DNA of 9,463 nt from Spirochaetaceae bacterium (GTDB taxonomy: Bacteria > Spirochaetota > Spirochaetia > Treponematales > Breznakiellaceae). The DNA lies in contig JAITKQ010000046.1 of the NCBI GenBank assembly GCA_031278295.1, positions 1-9,463 on the forward strand. Direction: 5' to 3'. Below, in pieces: positions 1 through 6,106 of this stretch; the first letter of the stretch is position 1, and each line of letters opens with the position of its first letter. The notes beneath the pieces are model-generated. The model searched no databases, had not been told where the DNA came from, and worked only from the letters and a program-made list of their open reading frames with translations. A program made the translations under genes and the position numbers.

Positions 1-3
1 GGC

Positions 4-592
4 GGCAGAACCCGAAGCCCGCCTGCGGGATGCTACCGCGTAGCGGATGTGAAACCCGCTGGTGGGGCGGATGTGAGACCCGCTGGCGGGCGCGTATGCC
101 TATCGCCCCTTTCGGACCCGACGGCAGAACCCGAAGCCCGCCTGCGGGATGCTACCGCGTAGCGGATGTGAAACCCGCTGGCGGGCGCGTATGCCTATCG
201 CCTCTTTCGGACCCGACGGCAGAACCTGAAGCCCGCCTGCGGGACGCTACCGCGTAGCGGACTTTAAACCCACTGGTGGGCGCGTATGCCTATCGCTTTT
301 TGCGGACCCGAGGGCAGAACCCGAAGCCCGCCTGCGGGATGCTACCGCGTAGCGGATGTGAAACCCGCTGGCGGGGCGTAGCGGACTTTAAACCCACTGG
401 TGGGGCGTAGCGGGCGTGAAACCCACTGGTGGGGCGGGGCGTACATTCGCGGTTCCCGACACCTCACATCAGCCCCCGCTTACAGCCGCGTATGCCTATC
501 GCCTATTTCGGACCCGAGGGCAGAACCCGAAGCCAGCTTTCAGGACGCTACCGCGTAGCGGATGTGAGACCCACTGGTGGGGTGGCGGGGGG
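4..592. repeat. Tandem array of ~95-bp palindrome-rich repeats, no gene
   Basis: Units begin with GGCAGAAC at 4, 123, 218, 313 and 519, giving spacings of 119, 95, 95 and 206. The longer units contain extra copies of a roughly 24-bp sub-unit. Each unit is a chain of short palindromes: CCCGCCTGCGGG (18-29, 137-148, 232-243, 327-338), GCTACCGCGTAGC (32-44, 151-163, 246-258, 341-353, 547-559), and CCCRCTGGYGGG (eight copies). The first palindrome is degraded in the last unit, near 533-544. Stops and length changes between units make the short ORFs here unconvincing as genes. The array ends about 10 bp before the nifB promoter candidate. It could be a lineage-specific extragenic repeat family or a structured untranslated RNA; the sequence alone does not decide. 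Confidence 0.85.
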
Positions 593-621
593 TTGACATA
601 TACAGGTAATACTGCTAATTT
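593..621 (+). promoter_or_regulatory. Candidate sigma70-type promoter of nifB
   Basis: A perfect TTGACA (593-598) is followed after a 17-bp spacer by TAATTT (616-621). The latter keeps T1, A2 and T6 of the -10 consensus but matches only 3 of 6 positions. A better -10 match, TATAGT (624-629), is 25 bp from the -35 box and so badly spaced. The site lies directly downstream of the repeat array and about 90 bp before the nifB start. No convincing sigma54 -24/-12 site was found. Confidence 0.5.
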
Positions 622-641
622 CCTATAGTATTTATAGGAAA
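619..641 (+). promoter_or_regulatory. 9-bp perfect inverted repeat in the nifB leader
   Basis: TTTCCTATA (619-627) and TATAGGAAA (633-641) are exact reverse complements around a 5-nt centre. The palindrome starts inside the candidate -10 region. Its right arm contains AGGA, which would serve as Shine-Dalgarno for the ATG at 644. It could be a repressor operator or an RNA hairpin that hides that ribosome-binding site. No T-run follows, so it is not a standard terminator. Confidence 0.55.
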
Positions 642-643
642 AT

Positions 644-724
644 ATGCGGGGCCGGAACCAAGCCATTTTCACTGACCAACCCGCAGACAAATTTTCTACA
701 GGAGCACAATCTGGGCACCGTTGA
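644..724 (+). CDS. Possible 26-codon leader ORF overlapping the nifB start
   Basis: The ATG at 644 follows AGGA (636-639) by 4 nt and runs to TGA at 722-724. The 26-residue product starts MRGRNQAIF. It overlaps the proposed nifB start (711) by 14 nt in a different frame. It may be a translational leader coupled to nifB. Alternatively it may be the true N-terminus of NifB displaced by a frameshift or sequencing error. No similarity is recognised, and it may simply be chance. Confidence 0.25.
   Translation: MRGRNQAIFTDQPADKFSTGAQSGHR
700..704 (+). promoter_or_regulatory. Shine-Dalgarno that decides the nifB start
   Basis: AGGAG lies 6 nt before a CTG codon at 711 in the nifB frame. The frame has no ATG, GTG or TTG between its upstream stop (594-596) and 921. 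The TTG at 921 would remove the essential iron-sulfur ligands. This RBS is therefore the best evidence that translation begins at CTG 711. Confidence 0.6.
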
Positions 725-1952
725 TACAAAAAAAGCCGCCAACCTATTCAAATCGGCGAACCATCCCTGCTTTTCCGGCTGCGGCGGCAGGCACAGCCGC
801 GTCCACCTACCCGTTGCCCCGGACTGTAACGTACAGTGCAACTACTGCGTACGCAAATACGACTGTCCCAATGAAAGCCGCCCCGGCGTTACCGCAAAAG
901 TACTATCGCCGGTCGAAGCCTTGGAACGCTATACCCTGGTAAAAAAAAGAATCGGAAAACCGGATGTGGTCGGCATAGCGGGACCGGGGGATGCCTTGGC
1001 CAATTTTGAAACACTCAAAGAGACACTTACCCTTATCCGTCAGCTTGAGCCGGAAATTACGTTCTGCATTTCAACCAACGGACTGGCCCTACCCCGGTAT
1101 GCCGGCGAACTTGAAGCGCTTGGCGTTTCCCACGTGACGGTGACGGTAAACGCCGTAGACCCCTTGGTAGGGAGGCACATTTACCGACACGTGCTTTTTC
1201 GGGGCCGGAACCTGCGGGGAATCGAGGCGGCAAAGACCTTGCTGGAGAATCAGATCGAAGGCATCAGACACATTGTGGAACTGGGCATGGTCTGCAAGGT
1301 AAACATCGTGATGTTATTGGGGATAAACGACGCCCACATCCCGGATGTGGTAAAAACCACCGCCTCCCTGGGGGCGGACCTTTCCAACATAATGCAGCTT
1401 ATTCCCGTCAAGGGCAGCATTTTTGAACACCTACCGCTGGTAAGCAACACCGGCATTATGCGGATGCGGAAACAGTGCGAAGCCATACTGCCCCAGATGT
1501 ACCATTGCAGGCAGTGCCGGGCCGATGCCGCCGGTACACTGGATAACGACATTTCACTTTTTTTAAACGGTGCGGCGGAATCGAATGCGGAAACAAAACA
1601 GACAGTTTCCGGCCGTCCCCTGCGTTTCGCGGTGGCCTCCAAAGACGGCTACCTGGTAGATATGCATTTTGGGCATGCCACCGCGTTTCACATTTTTGAA
1701 TATTCAGAGGGACAGGCAACCTTTTCTGAATACCGTGAAATCCCCCGTTACTGTTCCGGAGCGGAAGGATGCCGGGATCACGATGAAACGATGAACACTG
1801 TTTTGTCCGTGCTGGAGGACTGTACAGGTGTGATCGCCGTCCGCATAGGGGAGAGGCCTAGGGCAATACTCGCCGAAAAGGGGATACGGTTTTTTATGAC
1901 CTACGATTATATCAGCAGCGCGGTCAGGGCCGCGGCGGAACAGGCCGGGTAA
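711..1952 (+). CDS. nifB: NifB, FeMo-cofactor biosynthesis radical SAM protein with C-terminal NifX-like domain
   Basis: NifB fuses two [4Fe-4S] clusters and inserts a carbide to make NifB-co, the core of the nitrogenase FeMo-cofactor. It acts in the cytoplasm using S-adenosylmethionine. From CTG 711 the protein has 413 residues. HPC is at 18-20 and the radical-SAM motif CX3CX2C is at C39, C43 and C46, followed by RKYDC with C52 and NESRPGV. GIAGPGD (88-94) is the SAM-binding glycine region, and CRQCRADA (C266, C269) gives the typical late cysteine pair. Residues about 303-408 form a NifX/NafY-like domain, as in many full-length NifB proteins. The first 70 codons lie upstream of the TTG at 921, so a start there would delete the CX3CX2C motif and be non-functional. 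The CTG start with strong RBS is inferred; a lost ATG or frameshift upstream is the alternative. No other nif gene is in the window. Confidence 0.93.
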   Translation: MGTVDTKKAANLFKSANHPCFSGCGGRHSRVHLPVAPDCNVQCNYCVRKYDCPNESRPGVTAKVLSPVEALERYTLVKKRIGKPDVVGIAGPGDALANFETLKETLTLIRQLEPEITFCISTNGLALPRYAGELEALGVSHVTVTVNAVDPLVGRHIYRHVLFRGRNLRGIEAAKTLLENQIEGIRHIVELGMVCKVNIVMLLGINDAHIPDVVKTTASLGADLSNIMQLIPVKGSIFEHLPLVSNTGIMRMRKQCEAILPQMYHCRQCRADAAGTLDNDISLFLNGAAESNAETKQTVSGRPLRFAVASKDGYLVDMHFGHATAFHIFEYSEGQATFSEYREIPRYCSGAEGCRDHDETMNTVLSVLEDCTGVIAVRIGERPRAILAEKGIRFFMTYDYISSAVRAAAEQAG

Positions 1953-1989
1953 AAGGGCAAAACAAATCCCGAAAAGAAGCCGTTTTTTT

Positions 1990-2970
1990 TTAATCTTCCG
2001 ACACATGCATATCAACGATAAAGGCGACACGGTAAGTCTTACCCTTCTCTATCGTTGCGGTTTTGATGATCGTATAATCGCTAAGCTGTATGCGTATATC
2101 GTGTATGCCTGGTTCAACGGCAAGCGGCGCGTCCGTCCGCGTTACGGGCGCGTTGTCGATAAATATACGGGCAAGCGCCGGCGCTTCAAATATGATAAGC
2201 GGGGTTAGATCGTGCAGCGTGATGGAAAGGTCCAGTGTTTTGCCACGTTCTATCACGAAGCGGCGGTTTTCGGTGCGGTAGTCTGAGGAAAGCAGCGTAA
2301 GGGTATGCTCCCCCTCCTTGATCAGGGTTTCCTCGCCGGGGTTTTCAACAACCTGATCGTCAACCAGCATCGTATAGCTTCCGTTAGGCAAGAATTCGGG
2401 GCGGTGAACATTGACGGACAGGGCCCCCTCATCACTGAATATCGGTTTAACGTTAAGCTGGAACCTCATCGTCTCTATTTCCCGGCTCCAGCCCTTCATT
2501 ATCGGCGTCAGCTTGAAAAGAAGGGGGAAACTTTCCGGCTGTACAGGCGATTTGAGCAAGGTCAGGTAGGGCGTACCGCGCAGGCCGTGACGGGCACGCA
2601 GAGGTATCTGGTAAATAGTTTGTATTTTGTCCGGAATAGGGTCAAACAGTACAGGCGTACCTTCAACCTCCGAGGTACGTGCGGAGGGGGTATAGTCCAG
2701 GTCCGCGTATAGGCCGAAAGCCATGCTACCTTGGTGGGGCAGCCATGTCTGAGGTACGGTGAATTCCAGTTCCACGCCGCGTATAAAACGGACATCCTGA
2801 TGAAGGGATATCAGCACGGAATCGTTGTACGCTAGGGAAACGGAAACGCCGGAGGGTATATCGTTGCTTACCTCGATTCTATCTTTGACGATAACACGAA
2901 TTTTTTCAGCATAAAGCAAAGAATCCAGAAAACCCAACAGAAAAAACACACAAATTCTGATGTTTTTCAT
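1990..2970 (-). CDS. Secreted PEGA-like domain protein of unknown function
   Basis: The 326-residue protein starts with a signal peptide: a basic MKNIR, a hydrophobic core at about 6-19, and likely cleavage after LLYA (residue 21). It is therefore probably periplasmic. There is no lipobox cysteine. Residues 22-180 are beta-rich and not recognised. Residues about 183-253 and 257-320 look like two tandem PEGA-type repeats, with patterns such as PNGSYTMLVDD, KEGEHTLTLLSSDY, VEPGIHDIRIQLSDY and the repeated E(R/K)GKT. PEGA domains are beta-sandwich modules common in surface and cell-wall-associated proteins; no catalytic motif is visible. Its ATG overlaps the stop of the upstream M23 gene as ATGA. 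A GGGAG lies about 11 nt upstream, inside that gene. Translational coupling and a shared role at the cell wall are inferred. The stop codon lies in a run of nine T's that also abuts the 3' end of the convergent nifB. Confidence 0.8.
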   Translation of the reverse strand: MKNIRICVFFLLGFLDSLLYAEKIRVIVKDRIEVSNDIPSGVSVSLAYNDSVLISLHQDVRFIRGVELEFTVPQTWLPHQGSMAFGLYADLDYTPSARTSEVEGTPVLFDPIPDKIQTIYQIPLRARHGLRGTPYLTLLKSPVQPESFPLLFKLTPIMKGWSREIETMRFQLNVKPIFSDEGALSVNVHRPEFLPNGSYTMLVDDQVVENPGEETLIKEGEHTLTLLSSDYRTENRRFVIERGKTLDLSITLHDLTPLIIFEAPALARIFIDNAPVTRTDAPLAVEPGIHDIRIQLSDYTIIKTATIEKGKTYRVAFIVDMHVSED

Positions 2971-3920
2971 CTACTTTGTCTCTCCCTGCCCAGCAGCTTG
3001 CCCGGGTCCTGAGCCTTGCCGTTTTGCCGCAATTCAAAATGAAGATGGGGACCTGTTGATAAGCCGGTAGAACCAACCCGTCCTATCATTATGCCCGCTT
3101 TTACCTGTGTTCGCAAGCCGGTGTCTATGCTTGAAAGATGGCCGTACAGACTCGTCCAGCCCCCCTCATGCGCTATCACGATGTACTTTCCGTAGACGGA
3201 ATTCTCGGACGTTTCGATTACCGTACCGTCCCTGGCGGCATAAACCTCGGTCCCGGACGGGGCGGCGAGATCGAGGCCGTTGTGCGGGGAAAGCCGCCCG
3301 CTGATCGGGCTTATCCGCTGTCCGAAGGCGCTTGTCAATGTGAATTTTTGCAAGGGAAAGCGGAAAAACCCCGGATTCAGGAAAAACGCCCGTTCATTCG
3401 GGGTGAAGGAGCCGCCGGGGATGAATCTACAGCGCCGTTTTTCTCCCGGCAGGTTTATCACCATCTCCGTCCCTGCGCCGGCGTTTCTGCCTGACAGTAT
3501 CAGTTTTTCAAGATCGCTTTCCGCGTCTTCGTATATAAAAATACCTGGTATCGAGGGCAGCATCAGCGTAGCGCCCGGAAAAACCGGTATATGTGACAGC
3601 CGGTTCAAGGTCGCTATCGCGTCGTAAGGGATGTTGCACCGGGCCGCAATCTGAAAAAAATCGTCCTCTCCGTCCGGGGTATAACTGTAAAGGGTAAGCT
3701 GACGCGCTATCTCTTCCGCCACGCGCAGCCCTGTTGCGGAAAATACAGCCTGTCGCCCCAGCGCGACATCATCCGAAAACTGTTTGAACATAACATCACG
3801 TCTGTTAAGGCTTTCAATTGACGGCAAGGTGCCGGGCGTTTCTTCGCCGTTTACGGCACGGTCCGGAACAAAAAACAGGACCGCGAACAGGCACACGACT
3901 ATTTTTAGAAGCGAGTTCAA
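2967..3920 (-). CDS. LysM and M23 (LytM-like) peptidoglycan endopeptidase
   Basis: A zinc metallopeptidase of family M23 that would cut peptidoglycan cross-bridges, or activate other hydrolases, in the periplasm. The 317-residue protein has an N-terminal hydrophobic signal segment (about 4-20). A LysM-like region follows at about 77-123, including NIPYDAIATLNRLSHIPVFPG. The M23 domain covers about 194-311. Zinc ligands are visible: H213 and D217 in HNGLDLAAPSG, and H294 in HLHFEL, with the partner H292. H261 in SLYGHLSS is also conserved in the family. The usual catalytic residues are present, so an active enzyme is expected. The start is TTG at 3918-3920. An in-frame TAA lies 9 nt upstream and the next Met (residue 44) would remove the signal peptide. 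No good Shine-Dalgarno is seen. It is the first gene of an operon with the PEGA protein, overlapping it by 4 nt. Confidence 0.9.
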   Translation of the reverse strand: MNSLLKIVVCLFAVLFFVPDRAVNGEETPGTLPSIESLNRRDVMFKQFSDDVALGRQAVFSATGLRVAEEIARQLTLYSYTPDGEDDFFQIAARCNIPYDAIATLNRLSHIPVFPGATLMLPSIPGIFIYEDAESDLEKLILSGRNAGAGTEMVINLPGEKRRCRFIPGGSFTPNERAFFLNPGFFRFPLQKFTLTSAFGQRISPISGRLSPHNGLDLAAPSGTEVYAARDGTVIETSENSVYGKYIVIAHEGGWTSLYGHLSSIDTGLRTQVKAGIMIGRVGSTGLSTGPHLHFELRQNGKAQDPGKLLGRERQSR

Positions 3921-3956
3921 ATTTTTTTACGGAAAATTATCGTTGGAGGGAAAGAC

Positions 3957-4013
3957 TTTCCTGCCGCACCGTATACGCGCAACATGTACGCGCACAACAT
4001 GTACGGCAGGAAA
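3957..4013. repeat. Inverted repeat enclosing an 11-bp direct repeat, upstream of the M23 operon
   Basis: TTTCCTGCCG (3957-3966) and CGGCAGGAAA (4004-4013) are perfect inverted 10-bp arms. Between and overlapping them are two copies of CAACATGTACG (3980-3990 and 3995-4005), spaced 15 bp, each containing the ACATGT palindrome. The element lies 37-93 nt before the TTG start of the M23 gene. A GATAAT-like -10 is read on the minus strand at 3936-3941, with no good -35. It may be an operator region or a structured leader. The space between the M23 start and the ferredoxin stop holds no gene. Confidence 0.5.
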
Positions 4014-4102
4014 CGTGTAAAAACGGCGTAGTATTCAAACCTTACATTAAGATGAAGACTCCGCCGCCGTAAACATCCCCCACGGGGCTATTTACACCCA
4101 AA

Positions 4103-4126
4103 GGGCCGGAACTCGCGTTCCGGCCC
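4103..4126 (-). terminator. Hairpin terminator of the ferredoxin gene
   Basis: GGGCCGGAAC (4103-4112) and GTTCCGGCCC (4117-4126) form a perfect 10-bp stem with a 4-nt loop. On the minus strand it lies 15 nt after the ferredoxin stop. Only TTT follows, so the U-tract is weak and termination may be partial. Confidence 0.65.
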
Positions 4127-4141
4127 CCGGTAACACGGCTG

Positions 4142-4312
4142 CTAAACCTCCTTGATTGCTTCCGTTGGACAGGAATCCATACAAGTGCCGCAATCGGCGC
4201 ATTTATCGGGATCAATCCAGCGGATTCCGTCCTTTTCGGAAATAGCTTCCGATGGACAGTCGTCTTCACAAGTGCCGCAGTTAACGCACTCTTCGGTAAC
4301 TTTGTAAGCCAT
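4142..4312 (-). CDS. 2[4Fe-4S] ferredoxin, 56 residues
   Basis: A small bacterial-type ferredoxin, a low-potential cytoplasmic electron carrier. The translation starts MAYKVTEECVNCGTC. It has two complete CX2CX2CX3CP motifs: C9, C12, C15, C19-P and C38, C41, C44, C48-P. They are arranged with the pseudo-two-fold symmetry of clostridial ferredoxins, and the 56-residue length is normal for that family. The ATG at 4310-4312 is preceded by AGAGGT five nt upstream. It has its own promoter and terminator, so it is probably monocistronic. Ferredoxins of this class supply electrons to pyruvate:ferredoxin oxidoreductase, hydrogenases and nitrogenase. A link to nifB, 2 kb away on the opposite strand, is possible but not shown by the sequence. 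Confidence 0.95.
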   Translation of the reverse strand: MAYKVTEECVNCGTCEDDCPSEAISEKDGIRWIDPDKCADCGTCMDSCPTEAIKEV

Positions 4313-4341
4313 AAAACACCTCTCAAATAAAGATTTGTAAA

Positions 4342-4370
4342 ATTATATAACCAAAACAGGCGGAATTCAA
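4342..4370 (-). promoter_or_regulatory. Sigma70-type promoter of the ferredoxin gene
   Basis: On the minus strand, TTGAAT (4365-4370) is followed by a 17-bp spacer and a perfect TATAAT (4342-4347). That is about 30 nt before the ATG, with the Shine-Dalgarno in between. Spacing and both hexamers fit a strong vegetative promoter. Confidence 0.75.
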
Positions 4371-4394
4371 GTAAATAATACGGTAAATAATACG
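4371..4394. repeat. Two perfect 12-bp tandem repeats next to the ferredoxin -35 box
   Basis: GTAAATAATACG occurs twice head-to-tail (4371-4382 and 4383-4394), directly abutting the -35 hexamer of the ferredoxin promoter. This position suits an activator site or an A+T-rich UP element, but no binding protein can be named. Confidence 0.6.
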
Positions 4395-4435
4395 AGCGGT
4401 CGCATTCACAAAATTTTTCAGGTAATATGGGCGCA

Positions 4436-4458
4436 TTTCCGGCACTTCGTGCCGGAAA
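4436..4458. repeat. Perfect 10-bp hairpin in the ferredoxin/methyltransferase intergenic region
   Basis: TTTCCGGCAC (4436-4445) and GTGCCGGAAA (4449-4458) pair around a TTC loop. It lies between two divergent genes, so it terminates neither of them. It begins a stretch of palindromes running to about 4560. Confidence 0.6.
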
Positions 4459-4513
4459 CCGGGCTTTGCGGGGTTCCGCCAGGCAAGCCCTTTGGGTTGC
4501 CCCTCCATTCCCT

Positions 4514-4552
4514 GCGCGAACGCTACGCGCGAACGCTTCGCGCGAACGCTAC
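4514..4552. repeat. Three tandem 13-bp repeats with hairpin potential
   Basis: The unit GCGCGAACGCTAC occurs at 4514-4526 and 4540-4552. The middle copy (4527-4539) ends TTC instead of TAC. That change makes the middle unit a perfect palindrome, GCGCGAA-CGC-TTCGCGC (4527-4543). The composition resembles the GCTACCGCGTAGC palindromes of the 1-592 array. From here to 4803 I see no gene, only an 8-bp inverted pair GCGGCAGG/CCTGCCGC (4628-4635, 4653-4660) and a weak TATAAG (4777-4782) before the methyltransferase. Confidence 0.7.
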
Positions 4553-4803
4553 GCGCCCCTCCAATCCCTTCCGCGTTCCGTACACGGCTTTTTCGCCAAT
4601 GTAGACCGGTAAATGTAAAATTACTGCGCGGCAGGACTCACAGCCGCCTCCCCCTGCCGCAAAACATGCATAAAGCTCCCCTAGGCGGGAGGACACGCTA
4701 CCACACGCCCAAGCGTAATTACCGCCGCAATCCCGTACAGCGCATGTCCAGACAAATGTGGAAATGAATGGTATGGTATAAGTGAAGTATGTTGTGAGGG
4801 TCT

Positions 4804-5817
4804 ATGAAGAGAGAGAGGGCGCCGGGAAATAGAACTCTGGCTATTTCAGAAAATGAACGCGATATCCTTAGAAAAAAGCTGTTTTTCCCCGGTAACGGGA
4901 AACTGACAGTACACCGGATAACAAACAAGACAATTTGTGGAGATTTGTTCGATGTTCTAGGCCAATTGCCGCTGGAATTTGCCGATTTGTTGATAATCGA
5001 TCCGCCGTATAATCTGGATAAAAACTTTCATGGCCTTAGATTTTCAAAAACAAACGATGAGGCATATTTGGAATACCTGAAAAGCTGGTTTCCCGAAATT
5101 GTAAAAACGTTAAAACCGGGCGGTTCTGTCTATATTTGCGGGGATTGGCGGAGTACATTTTGTCTATATCAGATCATGCGGGATTTTACCGTTATCCGCA
5201 ACAGGATAGTATGGCAACGGGAAAAAGGCAGGGGCGCAAAGGCAAATTGGAAAAATGTGTCGGAAGATATATGGTTTGGAACAAGAGGGAAAGAATACTA
5301 TTTTAATGTAGATGCCGTAAAACAAAAACGCAGGGTTATCGCGCCGTATAGGGAAAAAGGCAAGCCGAAAGGCTGGTCGGAAACCGTTGACGGTAATTTC
5401 AGGCTGACGTTTCCGGGCAATTTTTGGGACGATATTTCCGTACCGTATTGGTCAATGCCGGAAAACACGGAACATCCCGCTCAAAAGCCGGAAAAACTAA
5501 TTGCCAAACTGATACTGGCAAGCTGCCCGGAAAACGGGACGGTGCTGGACCCGTTTTTGGGTTCCGGTACGACGTCTGTTGTGGCAAAAAAATTGGGGCG
5601 CAGGTATGTTGGTATCGAGATCAATGAAGAATACTGCTGCTGGGCGGAAAAACGGCTGTCACTGTCTGAAGGTAATGCCGGTATTCAGGGGTATTCAAAC
5701 GGGCTGTTTTGGGAAAGAAATACACTGGGCCAACAGATGAAAGAAAGCGGGAAACCGGACAAAATTTCACACAAAACGAACGGTGGGCGGTCGTCATTCA
5801 GGGACGACGCGCCATAA
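4804..5817 (+). CDS. Site-specific DNA methyltransferase, beta-class N6-adenine/N4-cytosine type
   Basis: The 337-residue protein transfers a methyl group from S-adenosylmethionine to an exocyclic amino group in a specific DNA sequence. The catalytic motif IV, DPPYNL (66-71), comes first. A target-recognition region follows, then motif X-like HPAQKPEKL (224-232) and the SAM-binding motif I DPFLGSGTT (249-257) with YVGIEI after it. This IV-to-I order defines the beta class, and DPPY favours adenine N6 as the target, though N4-cytosine cannot be excluded. ATG 4804 follows GAGGG closely. The first 35 residues are a charged extension before the methyltransferase fold. The C-terminal tail includes QGYSNGLFWERNT, so the gene appears complete. 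No restriction endonuclease or specificity gene adjoins it in this window, making it an orphan here. The gene is visibly richer in A+T than the flanking genes and ends in a cluster of hairpins, which suggests horizontal acquisition. The recognition sequence cannot be read from the sequence. Confidence 0.92.
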   Translation: MKRERAPGNRTLAISENERDILRKKLFFPGNGKLTVHRITNKTICGDLFDVLGQLPLEFADLLIIDPPYNLDKNFHGLRFSKTNDEAYLEYLKSWFPEIVKTLKPGGSVYICGDWRSTFCLYQIMRDFTVIRNRIVWQREKGRGAKANWKNVSEDIWFGTRGKEYYFNVDAVKQKRRVIAPYREKGKPKGWSETVDGNFRLTFPGNFWDDISVPYWSMPENTEHPAQKPEKLIAKLILASCPENGTVLDPFLGSGTTSVVAKKLGRRYVGIEINEEYCCWAEKRLSLSEGNAGIQGYSNGLFWERNTLGQQMKESGKPDKISHKTNGGRSSFRDDAP

Positions 5818-5829
5818 AGTATGGTAGGC

Positions 5830-5857
5830 TTGTTCAGAAACTTCAGTTTCTGAACAA
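5830..5857 (+). terminator. Hairpin 1 behind the methyltransferase
   Basis: TTGTTCAGAAAC (5830-5841) and GTTTCTGAACAA (5846-5857) form a perfect 12-bp stem, extendable to 13 bp with a 2-nt loop. It stands 12 nt after the stop codon. Only ATT follows, so termination is possible but the T-tract is weak. It could also be one copy of an extragenic palindrome family. Confidence 0.5.
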
Positions 5858-5872
5858 ATTCCGCTAAAAAAC

Positions 5873-5906
5873 GCGGTTTTTGGGGCTTTTAGGCCACAAA
5901 AACCGC
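5873..5906 (+). terminator. Hairpin 2 behind the methyltransferase
   Basis: GCGGTTTTTG (5873-5882) pairs with CAAAAACCGC (5897-5906). After one mismatch the stem continues with GGC (5884-5886) pairing GCC (5893-5895) and a G-T wobble. The T-rich arm is internal. It may back up termination. Confidence 0.5.
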
Positions 5907-5909
5907 AAG

Positions 5910-5942
5910 CCTCATCTGCTAACCGCAGGTTAGCAGATGAGG
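5910..5942. repeat. Hairpin 3, perfect 15-bp inverted repeat
   Basis: CCTCATCTGCTAACC (5910-5924) and GGTTAGCAGATGAGG (5928-5942) pair around a GCA loop. No T-run follows. It is the third of three long stems within about 115 bp. Confidence 0.65.
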
Positions 5943-6106
5943 AGCCGGGTTATCGGACAAGTCTAATTTCCTACAACAATGAATTGTCTAATCCGGTTAC
6001 GTTTTGTCTATGGTTTTGTAATTCCTTGCAGTATAAGTGTATCCAGGCTTGTATGGTGCGCCCGCCCCTGTTGTTCAGGCATACAACTGCCAATAACCAT
6101 GAAGCG

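Noticed and set aside
4..592. CRISPR array
   Set aside because: Units are about 95 bp and similar throughout. There are no unique spacers of uniform length and no cas genes.
583..598. Sigma54 (-24/-12) promoter for nifB
   Set aside because: TGGC at 583-586 and TTG at 593-595 are one base off the required spacing, and the GC of the -12 element is missing.
30..628. Short ORFs inside the left repeat array
   Set aside because: They are translations of the repeats with Arg/Pro/Gly-rich low complexity, lack ribosome-binding sites, and change frame between units.
921..1952. nifB beginning at the TTG at 921
   Set aside because: This start removes the CX3CX2C cluster motif and HPC, which are encoded in the same open frame just upstream.
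1953..1992. Intrinsic terminator between nifB and the PEGA gene
   Set aside because: A nine-T run is present (1983-1991), but I see no convincing stem before it, only a GGC/GCC pair.
4042..4326. 94-residue minus-strand ORF over the ferredoxin
   Set aside because: It is an out-of-frame shadow. The overlapping frame encodes a complete two-cluster ferredoxin with a good RBS and promoter.
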